A DNA stretch of 64,000 nucleotides. Source: Streptomyces sp. NBC_01241 (GTDB lineage: Bacteria; Actinomycetota; Actinomycetes; Streptomycetales; Streptomycetaceae). The notes beneath the pieces are model-generated. The model made no database searches and was not told the DNA's origin. It was given only the letters and a program-made list of their open reading frames with translations. Positions 1 through 8,749 of this stretch are shown here, in pieces. A program made the translations under genes and the position numbers. The DNA lies in the NCBI RefSeq assembly GCF_041435435.1, contig NZ_CP108494.1:7350501-7414500 (forward strand), written 5' to 3'. Each line of letters starts with the position of its first letter. The first letter of the stretch is position 1.

Positions 1-1003
1 ACTTCGGGTACTTCCGGGAGGAGTTGGCCGCCACCATGCGCGTCCCACAGACACCACACCGGAGGATGCCCGAGAGGATCGAACGGACCGTGTTGTGCCC
101 AGGACCGACCTTCGTTCTGTTGGCTCCTGGCCCCTCAAGGGTCTTCTTGACAGCCAGCCACTTGTCTACGGTCCACGGGGCCTTCCATGGCCCCTTGACG
201 TAGTTGCCCTCCTCGTCTTTCAGGGGCTCCCCGCGGAACTGTCTGATACCTGCGTTCCTGGGGTTGAGGAGGATGCGTTGGACACTGGAGCGGACGAATG
301 GCTTCCCAGTCCTTCCTACAAAGCCTTGATCCCTCAGCCAGTCCATGACCGTGGTCACGGAGTCCCCTTTGAGAACCTTCTCTGCCATGTCGTCCAGAGC
401 CTTCTTCTCCTTGGGACGGAGAGTCAGCCTGTCATCCTCCCAGCCGAAGGGCCGCGGTCCGCCGGCCATCTCGCCCGCGTAAGCCATGCGTTCCATCTCT
501 CGCTTCAAGCGACGAGACATGTCCTCACTGCTCTTGTTGGCCACGCTGACCATGATCCGAGCAGAGAAGCGACCATCACCTGTGGTCAGGTCAAAGTTCT
601 GGCCAGACAGGGTATGGAAGACCAGTCCACTGTTGGGCTTCTCGTAGTGATCAATGAGCCGCTCAAGGTCTTTGGGCTGCCTGAAGAGCCTGTCAATGTC
701 GTAGGCAAGGACCCCTCCCAGAGAGCCCACACCCATGTCCTTGAGCATCTCTTCAAACTTCTTGCGCTTCACGTTACGCTTGAAGGCGCTCAGGTTGTTG
801 TCCTCGTAGAAGACGACAGGCTGACCCGGGAGCAGCCTGTCAGCAAGCTGGATCACATCCTCCTTCTGCTTGAGGACACCCTTCCTCTCCCTCTCCTTGG
901 CCTCCTCTGGTGTCAAGGCCCCGATCTTGACTAGGTTCTTGATCTCTGCCAGGTCGGCATCTGACATACGCAGGTAGCCGGCCAACGGCCGTGTGTCCCC
1001 CAT
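1..1003 (-). CDS. Large serine recombinase (integrase), 3' end cut by window edge
   Basis: Site-specific recombinase that would integrate and excise a mobile element. Reading the minus strand from the ATG at 1003-1001 gives 334 open codons running off the window edge. The resolvase-type N-terminal domain carries YLRMS at residues 10-14 (Ser14 the probable nucleophile) and later AYDIDRLFRQP, the family's DRL-R motif. A recombinase domain follows (GGPRPFGW, then SVQRILLNPRNAGIRQF), and the visible part ends in CGVCG, the first half of the zinc ribbon of large serine recombinases. A GGGAGGG ribosome site lies 5-11 bases upstream. Third positions are noticeably less G/C-biased than in the neighbours, as expected of an acquired gene. 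Its 5' end faces a truncated phosphatase gene, so the attachment site probably lies just upstream, as in phiC31-type elements. The C-terminal coiled-coil region is outside the window. Confidence 0.9.
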   Translation of the reverse strand, partial: MGDTRPLAGYLRMSDADLAEIKNLVKIGALTPEEAKERERKGVLKQKEDVIQLADRLLPGQPVVFYEDNNLSAFKRNVKRKKFEEMLKDMGVGSLGGVLAYDIDRLFRQPKDLERLIDHYEKPNSGLVFHTLSGQNFDLTTGDGRFSARIMVSVANKSSEDMSRRLKREMERMAYAGEMAGGPRPFGWEDDRLTLRPKEKKALDDMAEKVLKGDSVTTVMDWLRDQGFVGRTGKPFVRSSVQRILLNPRNAGIRQFRGEPLKDEEGNYVKGPWKAPWTVDKWLAVKKTLEGPGANRTKVGPGHNTVRSILSGILRCGVCGTRMVAANSSRKYPK

Positions 1004-1030
1004 GACTTCCCTCCCGATGTGGTTGCACGC

Positions 1031-1080
1031 GAGGCGTGCTAAGGGCATCATAGAGGTAGATGGTGCTTCTCGCGTTCGTT
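1031..1080. other. Probable attachment-site junction of an integrated element
   Basis: Element-like sequence (integrase upstream region) changes to ordinary host coding sequence within this stretch: integrase starts at 1003, and continuous phosphatase coding sequence is recognisable from about 1065. Serine integrases usually leave attL or attR beside their own gene, so the crossover should lie here. The core cannot be defined without the other end of the element. Inference from the junction only. Confidence 0.45.
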
Positions 1081-1264
1081 CCCTTGGGAGTACGCCTGGG
1101 ACCACGCGGCAGGGCTGCTCCTGGTCACCGAGGCGGGCGGCACGCAGGCCACGCTCTCCGGCGCCCCGTTCCGCATCACCGGCGGCAACGCCCTGCCGTT
1201 CACGGCGGCCCGCGACGAGGCGACCGCCGAACGCGTCCTTCAGGCACTGCGCGACGGCGCCTGA
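1043..1264 (+). pseudogene. Inositol monophosphatase family gene, 3' remnant
   Basis: The frame ending in TGA at 1262-1264 reads a C-terminal IMPase segment: PWEYAWDHAAGLLLVTEAGG, then FRITGGNALPF and a short tail. The WDHAAG motif carries the metal-binding Asp of the family (usually PWDHAAG). An in-frame stop at 1040-1042 and the integrase upstream show that about three quarters of the gene is missing. The simplest reading is that integration of the element split the gene, with the 5' part at its other end. It has no start of its own and is unlikely to be functional. Confidence 0.8.
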
Positions 1265-1320
1265 CCGCCCCGCTCACGCCGCGCCGCTGCCACGCCCGAA
1301 CACGCACTGCAGTCGGGCGA

Positions 1321-2193
1321 TCACAGTCGGCCCCCGCTCTCCGCGACGCCCGCAGCGAGCGCCGACCGTACGTCCCGTACCAGCTCAGCGGCCCGCTCCA
1401 CCGCCGCCGCGTCCAGCCCTCGCAGCGCCGAGTCGATCCGTCCGGCGAAGCCCACCGGCGTGTCCGGCAGGGTGGCCGCCGCGGCCGACGCACCCTTCTC
1501 GTTGAGGCACCAGGTGCGGTGGTGGGCGTGGAGGGACTGCGCGAGGATGCCGAACGCCCGCGACAGGCACAGGGCGACATGGAGCGTGTCACCGGTGGGG
1601 GCCGACTTGCGGGCGGCGTCCACCGAGAAGCCGGCTTCCCACGCGGCTTCGACGAGCGCGGTGCGCAGCGGCTCCGGATAGGTACGAGTTTCCCGCTGAA
1701 GCGCAGTCAACTCGCCTCGGGGATCAGCGAGTACGCGGCCGAGCGCGACCTCTCCGGGATACGCGGGCGACCAGAACCCGAGCGGATGTCCCGGCTGCAT
1801 GCCCACTTCGTAGCGTCCCTCGCGGCAGTCCGCCCAGACCGCCTCGACCCGGTCCAGATCGCGCAGGATCCAGTCCACCGGGACGCCGTCCACCCGCAGC
1901 CACGCCCCGCCGTCGACCCACGGACCCCAGCCGCCGGGACCCGCGACCTCGGCCGGAGAGCCCTGTACTTCGGACGCCAGCGCGGTCAGCGCGGCCAGGT
2001 CGGGGGTACCCCGGTAGTACAGGCCCAGATCCCAGTCGGAGTCCGGGCGGTGGGTGCCACGGGCCCGGCTGCCGCCCAGGACGACGGCCCGGATGCCGGG
2101 CAGCGCGCCGAGGCGGGAGGCCATGTCCGCGATACGGGCGGGAACGCGTGCGTCGGGGCTTGCGGGCGCGGGCCGGGAGTTCGGTGTATTCAT
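1321..2193 (-). CDS. Nucleotidyltransferase-domain protein
   Basis: 290 residues. The N-terminal third has a pol-beta-type nucleotidyltransferase signature: GGSRARGTHRPDSDWDLGLY at about residues 41-60, i.e. the GS motif followed by DxD metal ligands. The rest is a helical region resembling the C-terminal domains of kanamycin-nucleotidyltransferase-like proteins. It probably transfers a nucleotide to a small molecule or protein; the substrate cannot be read from sequence. The gene is divergent from the FAD oxidoreductase, with 87 bases between starts. No antibiotic-resistance role is evident. Confidence 0.75.
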   Translation of the reverse strand: MNTPNSRPAPASPDARVPARIADMASRLGALPGIRAVVLGGSRARGTHRPDSDWDLGLYYRGTPDLAALTALASEVQGSPAEVAGPGGWGPWVDGGAWLRVDGVPVDWILRDLDRVEAVWADCREGRYEVGMQPGHPLGFWSPAYPGEVALGRVLADPRGELTALQRETRTYPEPLRTALVEAAWEAGFSVDAARKSAPTGDTLHVALCLSRAFGILAQSLHAHHRTWCLNEKGASAAAATLPDTPVGFAGRIDSALRGLDAAAVERAAELVRDVRSALAAGVAESGGRL

Positions 2194-2280
2194 CGGGAGG
2201 CGAACCTACCCGCGACCGCACTGTCGGTGCCTCGGAATATCCTGGGTGTCCTGGCCGTCGGCTGACGAAGGAGTCCGAAG

Positions 2281-3696
2281 GTGCCGTCGATGCTTGATGC
2301 TGTCATCGTGGGGGCGGGGCCCAACGGACTGACCGCCGCGGCCGAACTGGCCCGCCGCGGCTTCGCCGTAGAGGTCTTCGAGGCGGGCGACACCGTCGGA
2401 GGCGGTGCCCGTACCGAAGAGCTCACCCTCCCCGGCTTCCGCCACGACCCCTGTTCCGCCGTCCACCCGCTGGGCATCGGCTCGCCCGCGTTCGCCAGCA
2501 TGCCGCTCGAACGGCACGGCCTGGAGTGGCTCCAGCCCGAGCTGGCGCTCGCCCACCCGTTCCCGGACGGATCGGCCGCCGTGCTCACCGGTTCGGTGGG
2601 GGAGAGCGCCATGTCGCTCGGTGCCGAGGACGCCGGGGCGTACCGCAGGCTCGTCGCCCCGTTCATCGGCCACTGGGACACCCTCGCCGAGGACTTTCTC
2701 CGCACCCCGTGGGACGGGCTGCCCCGCGACCCGTACCGCTGGGTGCGCTTCGGACTCGACGCGCTCCAGCCCGCGACGCTGCTCTCCCGCCGCTTCCGCG
2801 GTGCGAAGGCGCGCGGTCTGTTCGCCGGGCTCGGCGCCCATGCCATAGCGCCCGTGAGCGGCCTGGGCACCGGCGGGGTCGCCCTGCTCTTCGCCCTCGC
2901 CGCGCACGCGAACGGCTGGCCGGTGCCGCGCGGCGGATCGCAGGCCATCTCCGACGCCCTCGCCTCGTACATACGCGAACAGGGTGGCACGATCCGTACC
3001 GGTACGGAGGTCAAGCGCCTCGACGAACTCCCGCCCGCCCGCGCCTATGTCTTCGACACCTCGCCGACGGCCCTCGCGCGCATCGCGGGGCTGGGCCACG
3101 CGTACCGCGGCTATCGGTACGGGGCGTCCTGCTTCAAGATCGATTACGCGCTCTCGGGCCCCGTCCCCTGGACCGCGAAGGAGGCCCGCAGGGCTGGAAC
3201 GGTCCACGTCGGCCCCACGGCTCGCGAGATCGACGCCGCGCTGAGCGCCGCGGTGGCGGGCCGCGACCCGAGCGTGCCGTTCCTGATCACCGCCCAGCCC
3301 AGCCTGATCGATCCGTCGCGCGCACCCGAGGGCCGGCACGTCTTCTGGGCGTACGGACACGTCCCGGCGGGCTGGGAGGGCGACGCCACCGACGTCATCG
3401 AACGGCAGCTGGAGCGCTTCGCGCCCGGCTTCCGTGATCTGGTGCTCGCCCGAGCGGTCGCCGGGCCGCCCCAACTCGCGGCGCGCAACGCCAATTACGT
3501 CGGCGGCGACATCGCGTGTGGCGCGTTCTCCGGCCTCCAGACGGTGATCCGGCCCAAGCTCGCGCGCGTGCCGTACGCGACGGCGCATCCGGCGGTGTTC
3601 CTGTGCTCCTCGGCCACCCCGCCCGGACCTGGCGTGCACGGCATGTCCGGCCACCACGCGGCGAAGGCGGTCTGGCGGCGGCTGCGGGCGGCCTGA
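2281..3696 (+). CDS. FAD-dependent oxidoreductase, phytoene-dehydrogenase-like
   Basis: 471 residues from a GTG with GAAGGAG about ten bases upstream; an ATG at 2290 is an alternative start. The N-terminus is a dinucleotide-binding fold, VIVGAGPNGLTAAAELARRG, followed by an acidic residue (EVFEAG) and the GGGARTEEL loop typical of CrtI/NOX-type amine-oxidase-superfamily flavoproteins. The C-terminus has the second FAD contact (PPGPGVHGMSGHHAAKAV). Such proteins desaturate or isomerise hydrophobic substrates such as carotenoids, but no carotenoid genes are nearby, so the substrate is unknown. Monocistronic by context. Confidence 0.8.
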   Translation: MPSMLDAVIVGAGPNGLTAAAELARRGFAVEVFEAGDTVGGGARTEELTLPGFRHDPCSAVHPLGIGSPAFASMPLERHGLEWLQPELALAHPFPDGSAAVLTGSVGESAMSLGAEDAGAYRRLVAPFIGHWDTLAEDFLRTPWDGLPRDPYRWVRFGLDALQPATLLSRRFRGAKARGLFAGLGAHAIAPVSGLGTGGVALLFALAAHANGWPVPRGGSQAISDALASYIREQGGTIRTGTEVKRLDELPPARAYVFDTSPTALARIAGLGHAYRGYRYGASCFKIDYALSGPVPWTAKEARRAGTVHVGPTAREIDAALSAAVAGRDPSVPFLITAQPSLIDPSRAPEGRHVFWAYGHVPAGWEGDATDVIERQLERFAPGFRDLVLARAVAGPPQLAARNANYVGGDIACGAFSGLQTVIRPKLARVPYATAHPAVFLCSSATPPGPGVHGMSGHHAAKAVWRRLRAA

Positions 3697-3792
3697 GCGG
3701 CGCGGCTCGTCGGGAGCGCGCAGGGCACGGCCCAAAGCCCCACGGCGCCTCCGGGGTGCCACGGGCAGTCCCGCCGACGGTGACACGGCATC

Positions 3793-4326
3793 ATGGGCCG
3801 CATGCGCACACCCGAGTCCGTCACCGTCACCCTGGTACGCGGAGACATCACCCAGCAGTCCGCCGATGTCATCGTCAACGCGGCGAACTCCTCGCTGCTC
3901 GGCGGCGGCGGGGTCGACGGAGCGATCCACCGGCGCGGCGGCCCGGAGATCCTCGCCGCCTGCCGGGAGCTGCGCGCCTCGCAGTACGGAAAGGGCCTGC
4001 GCACCGGCCAGGCCGTCGCCACGACCGCCGGAAGGCTCGACGCCCGATGGGTGGTCCACACCGTGGGCCCGGTGTACGGGACTTCCGGCAGTGATCCGTC
4101 CCTGCTGGCGTCCTGCTACATCGAGTCCCTGCGCGTCGCCGACGAGCTCGGTGCGAAGACCGTCGCCTTCCCGGCCATTTCGGCCGGTGCGTACGGGTGG
4201 CCGCTGGAGGATGCCGCGCGTATCGCCGTGGCGGCGGTGCGGGCGGCTCACACAGCCGTCGAGGAAGTCAGGTTCGTCCTCTTCGACGACCGGACCTACG
4301 AGGCGTTCGTCGCGCAGGCCGGCTGA
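3793..4326 (+). CDS. Macro-domain protein, O-acetyl-ADP-ribose deacetylase type
   Basis: 177 residues forming one macro domain. Diagnostic segments are VRGDITQQSADVIVNAANSS, then LLGGGGVDGAIHRRGG (the ADP-ribose-binding Asn and Gly-rich loop), and near the C-terminus VAFPAISAGAYGWP. This matches the YmdB/MacroD class that hydrolyses O-acetyl-ADP-ribose or removes mono-ADP-ribose. The start may be the ATG at 3793 or the one at 3802. A decayed second macro domain lies near 16.7 kb. Confidence 0.9.
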   Translation: MGRMRTPESVTVTLVRGDITQQSADVIVNAANSSLLGGGGVDGAIHRRGGPEILAACRELRASQYGKGLRTGQAVATTAGRLDARWVVHTVGPVYGTSGSDPSLLASCYIESLRVADELGAKTVAFPAISAGAYGWPLEDAARIAVAAVRAAHTAVEEVRFVLFDDRTYEAFVAQAG

Positions 4327-4472
4327 CGTGTATACGCAGCTGAAGCAATTGCTCGGCCCGAGTCCCCGAACCCGAGGTAGCCGGTGCACCGGCGCCCTGG
4401 GCGTATCCGACCGCCGCGGTGCGATGGGCCTCCGGCCTCGGTCAACGGCCGTGCGACTCCCGGCTGTCGGTG

Positions 4473-5261
4473 TCACCAGCCGCCGTGGTGACCGGTGCCG
4501 CCTGCGCCGCCCTCGGACCAGCTGCCCGCGTCCAGGCCGTGGCCGAGGCCGTGGCCGCCGGTGGTGAGGTCGGCGTAGAGGTCACTGAGCTCGCCGAGGA
4601 GTTGGCGGGTGAGGACGTCGGCGCCGGTGGTCAGTGCCGCGGCGAGTTCCTCGTCGGCGACCGGGGCCGCTCCGGCGGTTGCGGGGGCGAGACGGTCGGT
4701 TGCGGCGAGGGCGGCCATACGGCGGCGGTCGGTGATGCCACGCAGTCCTGGATAGGCCGCAGGGGCGAGGCGCGCGGCCTGGACGAGCACGGCGAGAGTG
4801 AGGTCGCGGTCGGCGGTGGACCTTGCGGACCCGGAGCGGACCACGCTGTCGAGGCGGGTCAGCAGCGCCCGGCGCCGCGGCAGGTCCACGGAGAGAATGT
4901 CGTGGCGGGTACTGCCGCTGGAGTCGCGCCACCGACGGACCCGGACCGCTTTCTGGTCCTGCAGCCGGGAGAGGTACTCGACGGTCAGGGAGCGCGGTGT
5001 CCGGCGCAGCCAGTCCTCGATGCCGGGCGGGGGAGCAGCCGCGCCGAGTGTGTGCAGGACATTGCTCAGGCGGCGGTCCTCGACGGGCCGGGAGTCCACC
5101 ACCTCGATCCGCCGACGGCCGACGGCGATCCGTCCGGCCAGGCCCAGATCCGCCAACTCCGAGGCCCGCAGGGCGAACCCGAGCCGGTCCTCGCCCCGTA
5201 TCCGTATGCGCCGCCTGCCCGGCACTATCGCGAGCAGGAGCAGCTCATCCCCCGTCGTCAT
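4473..5261 (-). CDS. GPP34 (Golgi phosphoprotein 3-like) domain protein
   Basis: 262 residues. It begins MTTGDELLLLAI and contains alternating helical segments with LRASELADLGLAGRI, VVDSRPVEDRRLSNVLH and DRRRMAALAATDRLAP, the pattern of GPP34/GOLPH3-like proteins frequent in Streptomyces. In eukaryotes the family binds phosphatidylinositol phosphate; in actinobacteria the role is unknown. The C-terminal tail is glycine- and histidine-rich. The frame stays open upstream, but those codons have no family similarity and the family N-terminus matches the ATG at 5261. Confidence 0.8.
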   Translation of the reverse strand: MTTGDELLLLAIVPGRRRIRIRGEDRLGFALRASELADLGLAGRIAVGRRRIEVVDSRPVEDRRLSNVLHTLGAAAPPPGIEDWLRRTPRSLTVEYLSRLQDQKAVRVRRWRDSSGSTRHDILSVDLPRRRALLTRLDSVVRSGSARSTADRDLTLAVLVQAARLAPAAYPGLRGITDRRRMAALAATDRLAPATAGAAPVADEELAAALTTGADVLTRQLLGELSDLYADLTTGGHGLGHGLDAGSWSEGGAGGTGHHGGW

Positions 5262-5455
5262 ACGTGCCAGGGTAGGCGCGGCCGTCCGCGGAGGGGAGAA
5301 CTCCGCGGACCCACCGCGCCGGCTTCCGCAACCGGCCTCACCCTGCGGTCTCCAAGCCCGGGCACGGCAAGGATTCCCAGCGTGCCGGCTGTAGTGGAGC
5401 GCCCATTTCTGGGAGGTCGAGCCCCTCCGGGCTCCTCCGGGTCCGGCGAGACGTC

Positions 5456-5914
5456 TCAGTCCGCCGAACGGCCGGACACCCCGGCACTCGCGTATACGCG
5501 GCTCGCGAACTCGGCGATCTGTTCGTCGCTCAGATTCTTCGCAAGATTCGCCTCCGTGATCATGCCGACCAGACGGTGGCCGCCCTGGACGTCGATCACC
5601 GGCAGCCGCTTGATCTGGTGCTCCTCCATGGTCGTCAGGACATCGCCGGCGTCCGCTTCGGCATCGATCCAGTGCACCTTTGCCTTGAGCGATCCGGCCT
5701 GCACGGTTGCCGGGTCGATGCCCTCGGCACAGCACTTGACGACGATGTCACGGTCGGTGATCAAGCCTGTGAGCTTGTTGTTGTCGCCGCAGATGGGCAG
5801 GCAACCGACGTTCAGATCGCGCATCATCTTCGCCACGTCGAACAGCGACTGGTGTGCACCGACGCACTGCACGCCAGCGGACATGATGTCTCGCGCTCGC
5901 AGCTTCTCAGTCAT
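5456..5914 (-). CDS. CBS-domain protein
   Basis: 152 residues with two CBS motifs in tandem: residues about 5-60 (ARDIMSAGVQCVGAHQSL through LPICGDNNKLTGLITDRDIV) and about 75-130 (through IKRLPVIDVQGGHRLVGMIT). Stand-alone CBS pairs bind adenosine nucleotides and act as energy or redox sensors. I chose the ATG at 5914 because GGAGG sits about seven bases upstream; an in-frame ATG 39 bases further up lacks this. Target unknown. Confidence 0.85.
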   Translation of the reverse strand: MTEKLRARDIMSAGVQCVGAHQSLFDVAKMMRDLNVGCLPICGDNNKLTGLITDRDIVVKCCAEGIDPATVQAGSLKAKVHWIDAEADAGDVLTTMEEHQIKRLPVIDVQGGHRLVGMITEANLAKNLSDEQIAEFASRVYASAGVSGRSAD

Positions 5915-6391
5915 GATTTCCTCCCGTTCCGACAGCGTTGCCTCCTGCGTCATCGATCACAACACGAATGGCTCAACACCGCTTCTCGGAAGCGTCGGCG
6001 ATACAGGGATCCCGAGCGTCGCGCCCGGCCGGATCGGACCCGGGCGGCCGAGGCGGACATCGGGAAGCGGGCCGGCACGGGGCATGACCGGCGCCACGGC
6101 GGGAGACGGTCCGGGTGTGGCCGGGCCGCCGCGAGCCGGTTCCTCCTGTCGCCGCGTCGAGCAGGTGGGCCGGGAAGCACGCGGGATGCGTGCTCCGAGA
6201 TGGCTCCCGTGATGGTCACCGGGCAGGCCGACGCTGCGAGCGGCGGCCGGACGGTACGCCCGTGCTCACTTCTGCGTTGCTGTTGCGATGAAACCGCAGG
6301 CCCTGGCTCTGATGCGGTGAGTTGTCGTACCACTCGACCGTGGTGAGGGCCTTGTCGGTGCTGTCGCCTCCTCGGACGGGGCTCCCGGGGC
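5915..6391. other. Gene-free interval
   Basis: About 480 bases between the end of the Dap operon and the start of the CBS gene. Open frames exist on both strands, but none shows family features or a convincing ribosome site. It would hold the CBS promoter and the Dap operon terminator. I see no strong hairpin or repeat. Confidence 0.4.
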
Positions 6392-7465
6392 TTACGCCCC
6401 AGGAGCCGGTGCGGGTTGCCATTGCGGCTGCCGGTCCGCGAGGTCCGGCAGCCTGCCGCACGGTGTCGCCGGCGAGGGGGCGGTTGCCCAGGAATCGGCG
6501 GCCTCCTTGACGGAGTCGAGCACGTCCTCGCCGTAGAGATCCTGCAGCCAGTTGGTCTGGTAGATCGTGTCGAGGTAGCGCTCGCCGGGGTCCGGGCTGA
6601 TGGCCACTGCGGTGAGTTCGCGCGCGTCATGCCGGGCCAACCAGTCCGTTGCTCCGCTGATCACCGTGCCGGTGGAGCCGCCGAACAGGAATCCGCGACT
6701 GGCCAGGCGATGGCAGGCGCGTATGGTGTCCGCCTCCTCGACCCGAATGACCTCGTCGACATAGGACTCGTCGAGCAGCGGCGGGCGCATGCTCATGCCC
6801 AGACCGGGAATCATCCGGCGGCCCGGCGAACCGCCGAAGGACACCGAGCCGACGCTGTCCACCGCGATGATCCGCACCGGCCGGTGCCATCCCCGGAAGT
6901 AGCGCGCACAGCCCATCAGGGTCCCGGTGGTGCCGGCTCCGACGAACAGCACGTCCAGCCGCGGGAACTGACGGGCGATCTCCGGCGCGGTCGTTCGGTA
7001 GTGGGCCTTCCAGTTGTTCGGATTGGTGTACTGGCTGAGCCACACATACCGCTCGTCGGAGGCGCACAGCGCGCGGACGTACTCGAGCCGCGCGCCGAGA
7101 AAGCCGCCGTCGGCCCCCTGTTCGGCGATCACGTGCACCTGGCTGCCCAATGCCTCCATCATCATTCTGTTCGACAGATTGCCGCGGGAGTCCGTCACAC
7201 ACAGGAACCGGTAGCCCTTGCTCGCCGCGACCACGCTCAGCGCCACGCCGAGGTTTCCGGACGAGGACTCGACCAGGATCGATTCCGGAGTCAGAATTCC
7301 ATCCCGCTCAGCGGCCTCCACCATCTCGGTCGCGGCCTTCAACTTGATCGAGCCGGCGAAGTTGAAGCCCTCGCACTTCAGGAAGAGCGAGTGCCCGAGG
7401 AACGACCGGAGGTCGACATAGAGATCCTCTACGTTGAAGGCGTAGGGAGCGGAAATGACAGGCAC
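6392..7465 (-). CDS. 2,3-diaminopropionate synthase component, SbnA/DdaA-like
   Basis: 357 residues, PLP-dependent cysteine-synthase fold. SbnA joins O-phospho-L-serine and glutamate to give N-(1-amino-1-carboxyl-2-ethyl)-glutamate, which SbnB splits to L-2,3-diaminopropionate. Seen: FNFAGSIKLKAA with Lys41 as the expected PLP lysine, SSSGNLGVALS (phosphate loop), and a C-terminal FGGSTGTVISGA loop. The start is GTG with AGGAG upstream. The last ~30 residues (rich in Pro and Ala) extend beyond the usual family end. It is the last gene of the operon, 213 bases after sbnB. SbnA rather than housekeeping CysK is supported by the adjacent SbnB-like gene. Confidence 0.85.
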   Translation of the reverse strand: MPVISAPYAFNVEDLYVDLRSFLGHSLFLKCEGFNFAGSIKLKAATEMVEAAERDGILTPESILVESSSGNLGVALSVVAASKGYRFLCVTDSRGNLSNRMMMEALGSQVHVIAEQGADGGFLGARLEYVRALCASDERYVWLSQYTNPNNWKAHYRTTAPEIARQFPRLDVLFVGAGTTGTLMGCARYFRGWHRPVRIIAVDSVGSVSFGGSPGRRMIPGLGMSMRPPLLDESYVDEVIRVEEADTIRACHRLASRGFLFGGSTGTVISGATDWLARHDARELTAVAISPDPGERYLDTIYQTNWLQDLYGEDVLDSVKEAADSWATAPSPATPCGRLPDLADRQPQWQPAPAPGA

Positions 7466-7678
7466 GATGTTCTCCTCTGTCTGGAGCAGAGCACTTCCGG
7501 AACGTCCATCCGGCCGTGTGCGGGCTCCTCGCTTGTGCGGGCGAGACCCCGCGTCCCACCGGTCGGATCGGGGCCCTGCGTCACCGGCCGCTGTCTCGTG
7601 CGTCAGGACATGCTGCGACGTGACCGGTGGTCTCTCCTGGGATCAGTCCTGAAGGAGCCTTCTCGGCTCTCGGCCGGC

Positions 7679-8749
7679 TCATCCGTACCGGCTCAGTTCG
7701 TGGAAGAAGTCGTCGACGACGTGCAACTCTCCGGAGCGGGCCACTTCGGTGTACACGTACTTGCCCACCGCGAGGTCGAGCACCCCGAGGCCGAAGGGCG
7801 AGAACACCACTGGCCGGTCCGTCGGCACCGTCACCCGCCCGGCCATCACGTCGTCCAACGTGCCGTGCAGGAAGTCCCGGTTGCCCGTGAGCTGCTCGGC
7901 CAGGTGCGGCGACGTGTCGGCCTTGAGACAGTGCTCGACGTCATCGACGATGTTGGTCGAGGCGAGCAGGATCTCCGGCGCGAGGTCGCGCAGCGACACA
8001 TGCAGCACCAGCGGATTGTGTGCGAACCATGACAGGTCACTGACGTGCGGTTGACCGGCGACCGTGGCGAAGACGACCAGGTCGCTGTTTCGGATCAACT
8101 GCTCGGCGCTGTCGTGCACGGTGATTCGTCCGGTGGTGTCCGACTGCTCCAGGTAGCACCGGAAGCCTGCCGCGCTGTCGGCGGACAGGTCGTGCACGCC
8201 GATCTCGTCGAACGACCAGCCGGTGTTGACCAGGAAGGTGTGGATGTAGCGGGCGATCAAGCCCACCCCGAAGAACCCGACGCGCGCCGGTCGCGGCCGG
8301 TCGCGGCTGAGCCAGTCGGCCGCCGACGCCGCCGACGCGGCCGTCCGGGTGGCGCTGATGATCGAACTCTCCAGACAGGCGAACGGGTAGCCGGTGTCAT
8401 GGTCGTTGAGGATCAGCACGGCCGATGCCCTTGGGATGCCGGCCGTCACGTTCTTCGGGAAGCTGGAGATCCACTTCAGGCCGTCCACCCGTGTCTCCCC
8501 GCCGATCGATGCGGGCAGCGCGATGATCCGGGAGGACGGGCGGTCGGGGAACCGCAGGAAGTACGACGGCGGGTTCACCGAATCACCGGCGCCGTGCGCC
8601 CGGTAGGTGGCCTCGACCAACTCCGTGATCCGCTTCTCGCATCCGTGCAGCGTGCGCCGGACCTGGGCACCGGAGATCACCGCGAACGGTGGCACGGTGA
8701 CCGGTGCGACTCTTGCGGACTCTCTCGCGGTGGAATCGACGACGGTCAT
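7679..8749 (-). CDS. 2,3-diaminopropionate biosynthesis dehydrogenase, SbnB/DdaB-like
   Basis: 356 residues of the ornithine cyclodeaminase / mu-crystallin family. SbnB oxidatively hydrolyses the SbnA product to L-2,3-diaminopropionate and 2-oxoglutarate using NAD. Seen: an N-terminal substrate-binding part with PPSYFLRFPDRPSSRIIALPA, a Rossmann motif VGFFGVGLIARYI around residue 190, and the conserved block LHVSLRDLAPEI. The ATG overlaps the stop of the dioxygenase gene as ATGA, so translation is probably coupled. Interestingly, the 2-oxoglutarate released here is the co-substrate of that dioxygenase. Confidence 0.87.
   Translation of the reverse strand: MTVVDSTARESARVAPVTVPPFAVISGAQVRRTLHGCEKRITELVEATYRAHGAGDSVNPPSYFLRFPDRPSSRIIALPASIGGETRVDGLKWISSFPKNVTAGIPRASAVLILNDHDTGYPFACLESSIISATRTAASAASAADWLSRDRPRPARVGFFGVGLIARYIHTFLVNTGWSFDEIGVHDLSADSAAGFRCYLEQSDTTGRITVHDSAEQLIRNSDLVVFATVAGQPHVSDLSWFAHNPLVLHVSLRDLAPEILLASTNIVDDVEHCLKADTSPHLAEQLTGNRDFLHGTLDDVMAGRVTVPTDRPVVFSPFGLGVLDLAVGKYVYTEVARSGELHVVDDFFHELSRYG

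Noticed and set aside
95..934. A 279-codon plus frame at the left edge
   Set aside because: Antisense to the serine integrase, whose motifs are unmistakable on the minus strand.
6216..6461. Transposase-like fragment (ALTTVEWYDN) on the minus strand
   Set aside because: The resemblance to IS3-type transposase ends is a few residues only and not extended on either side.
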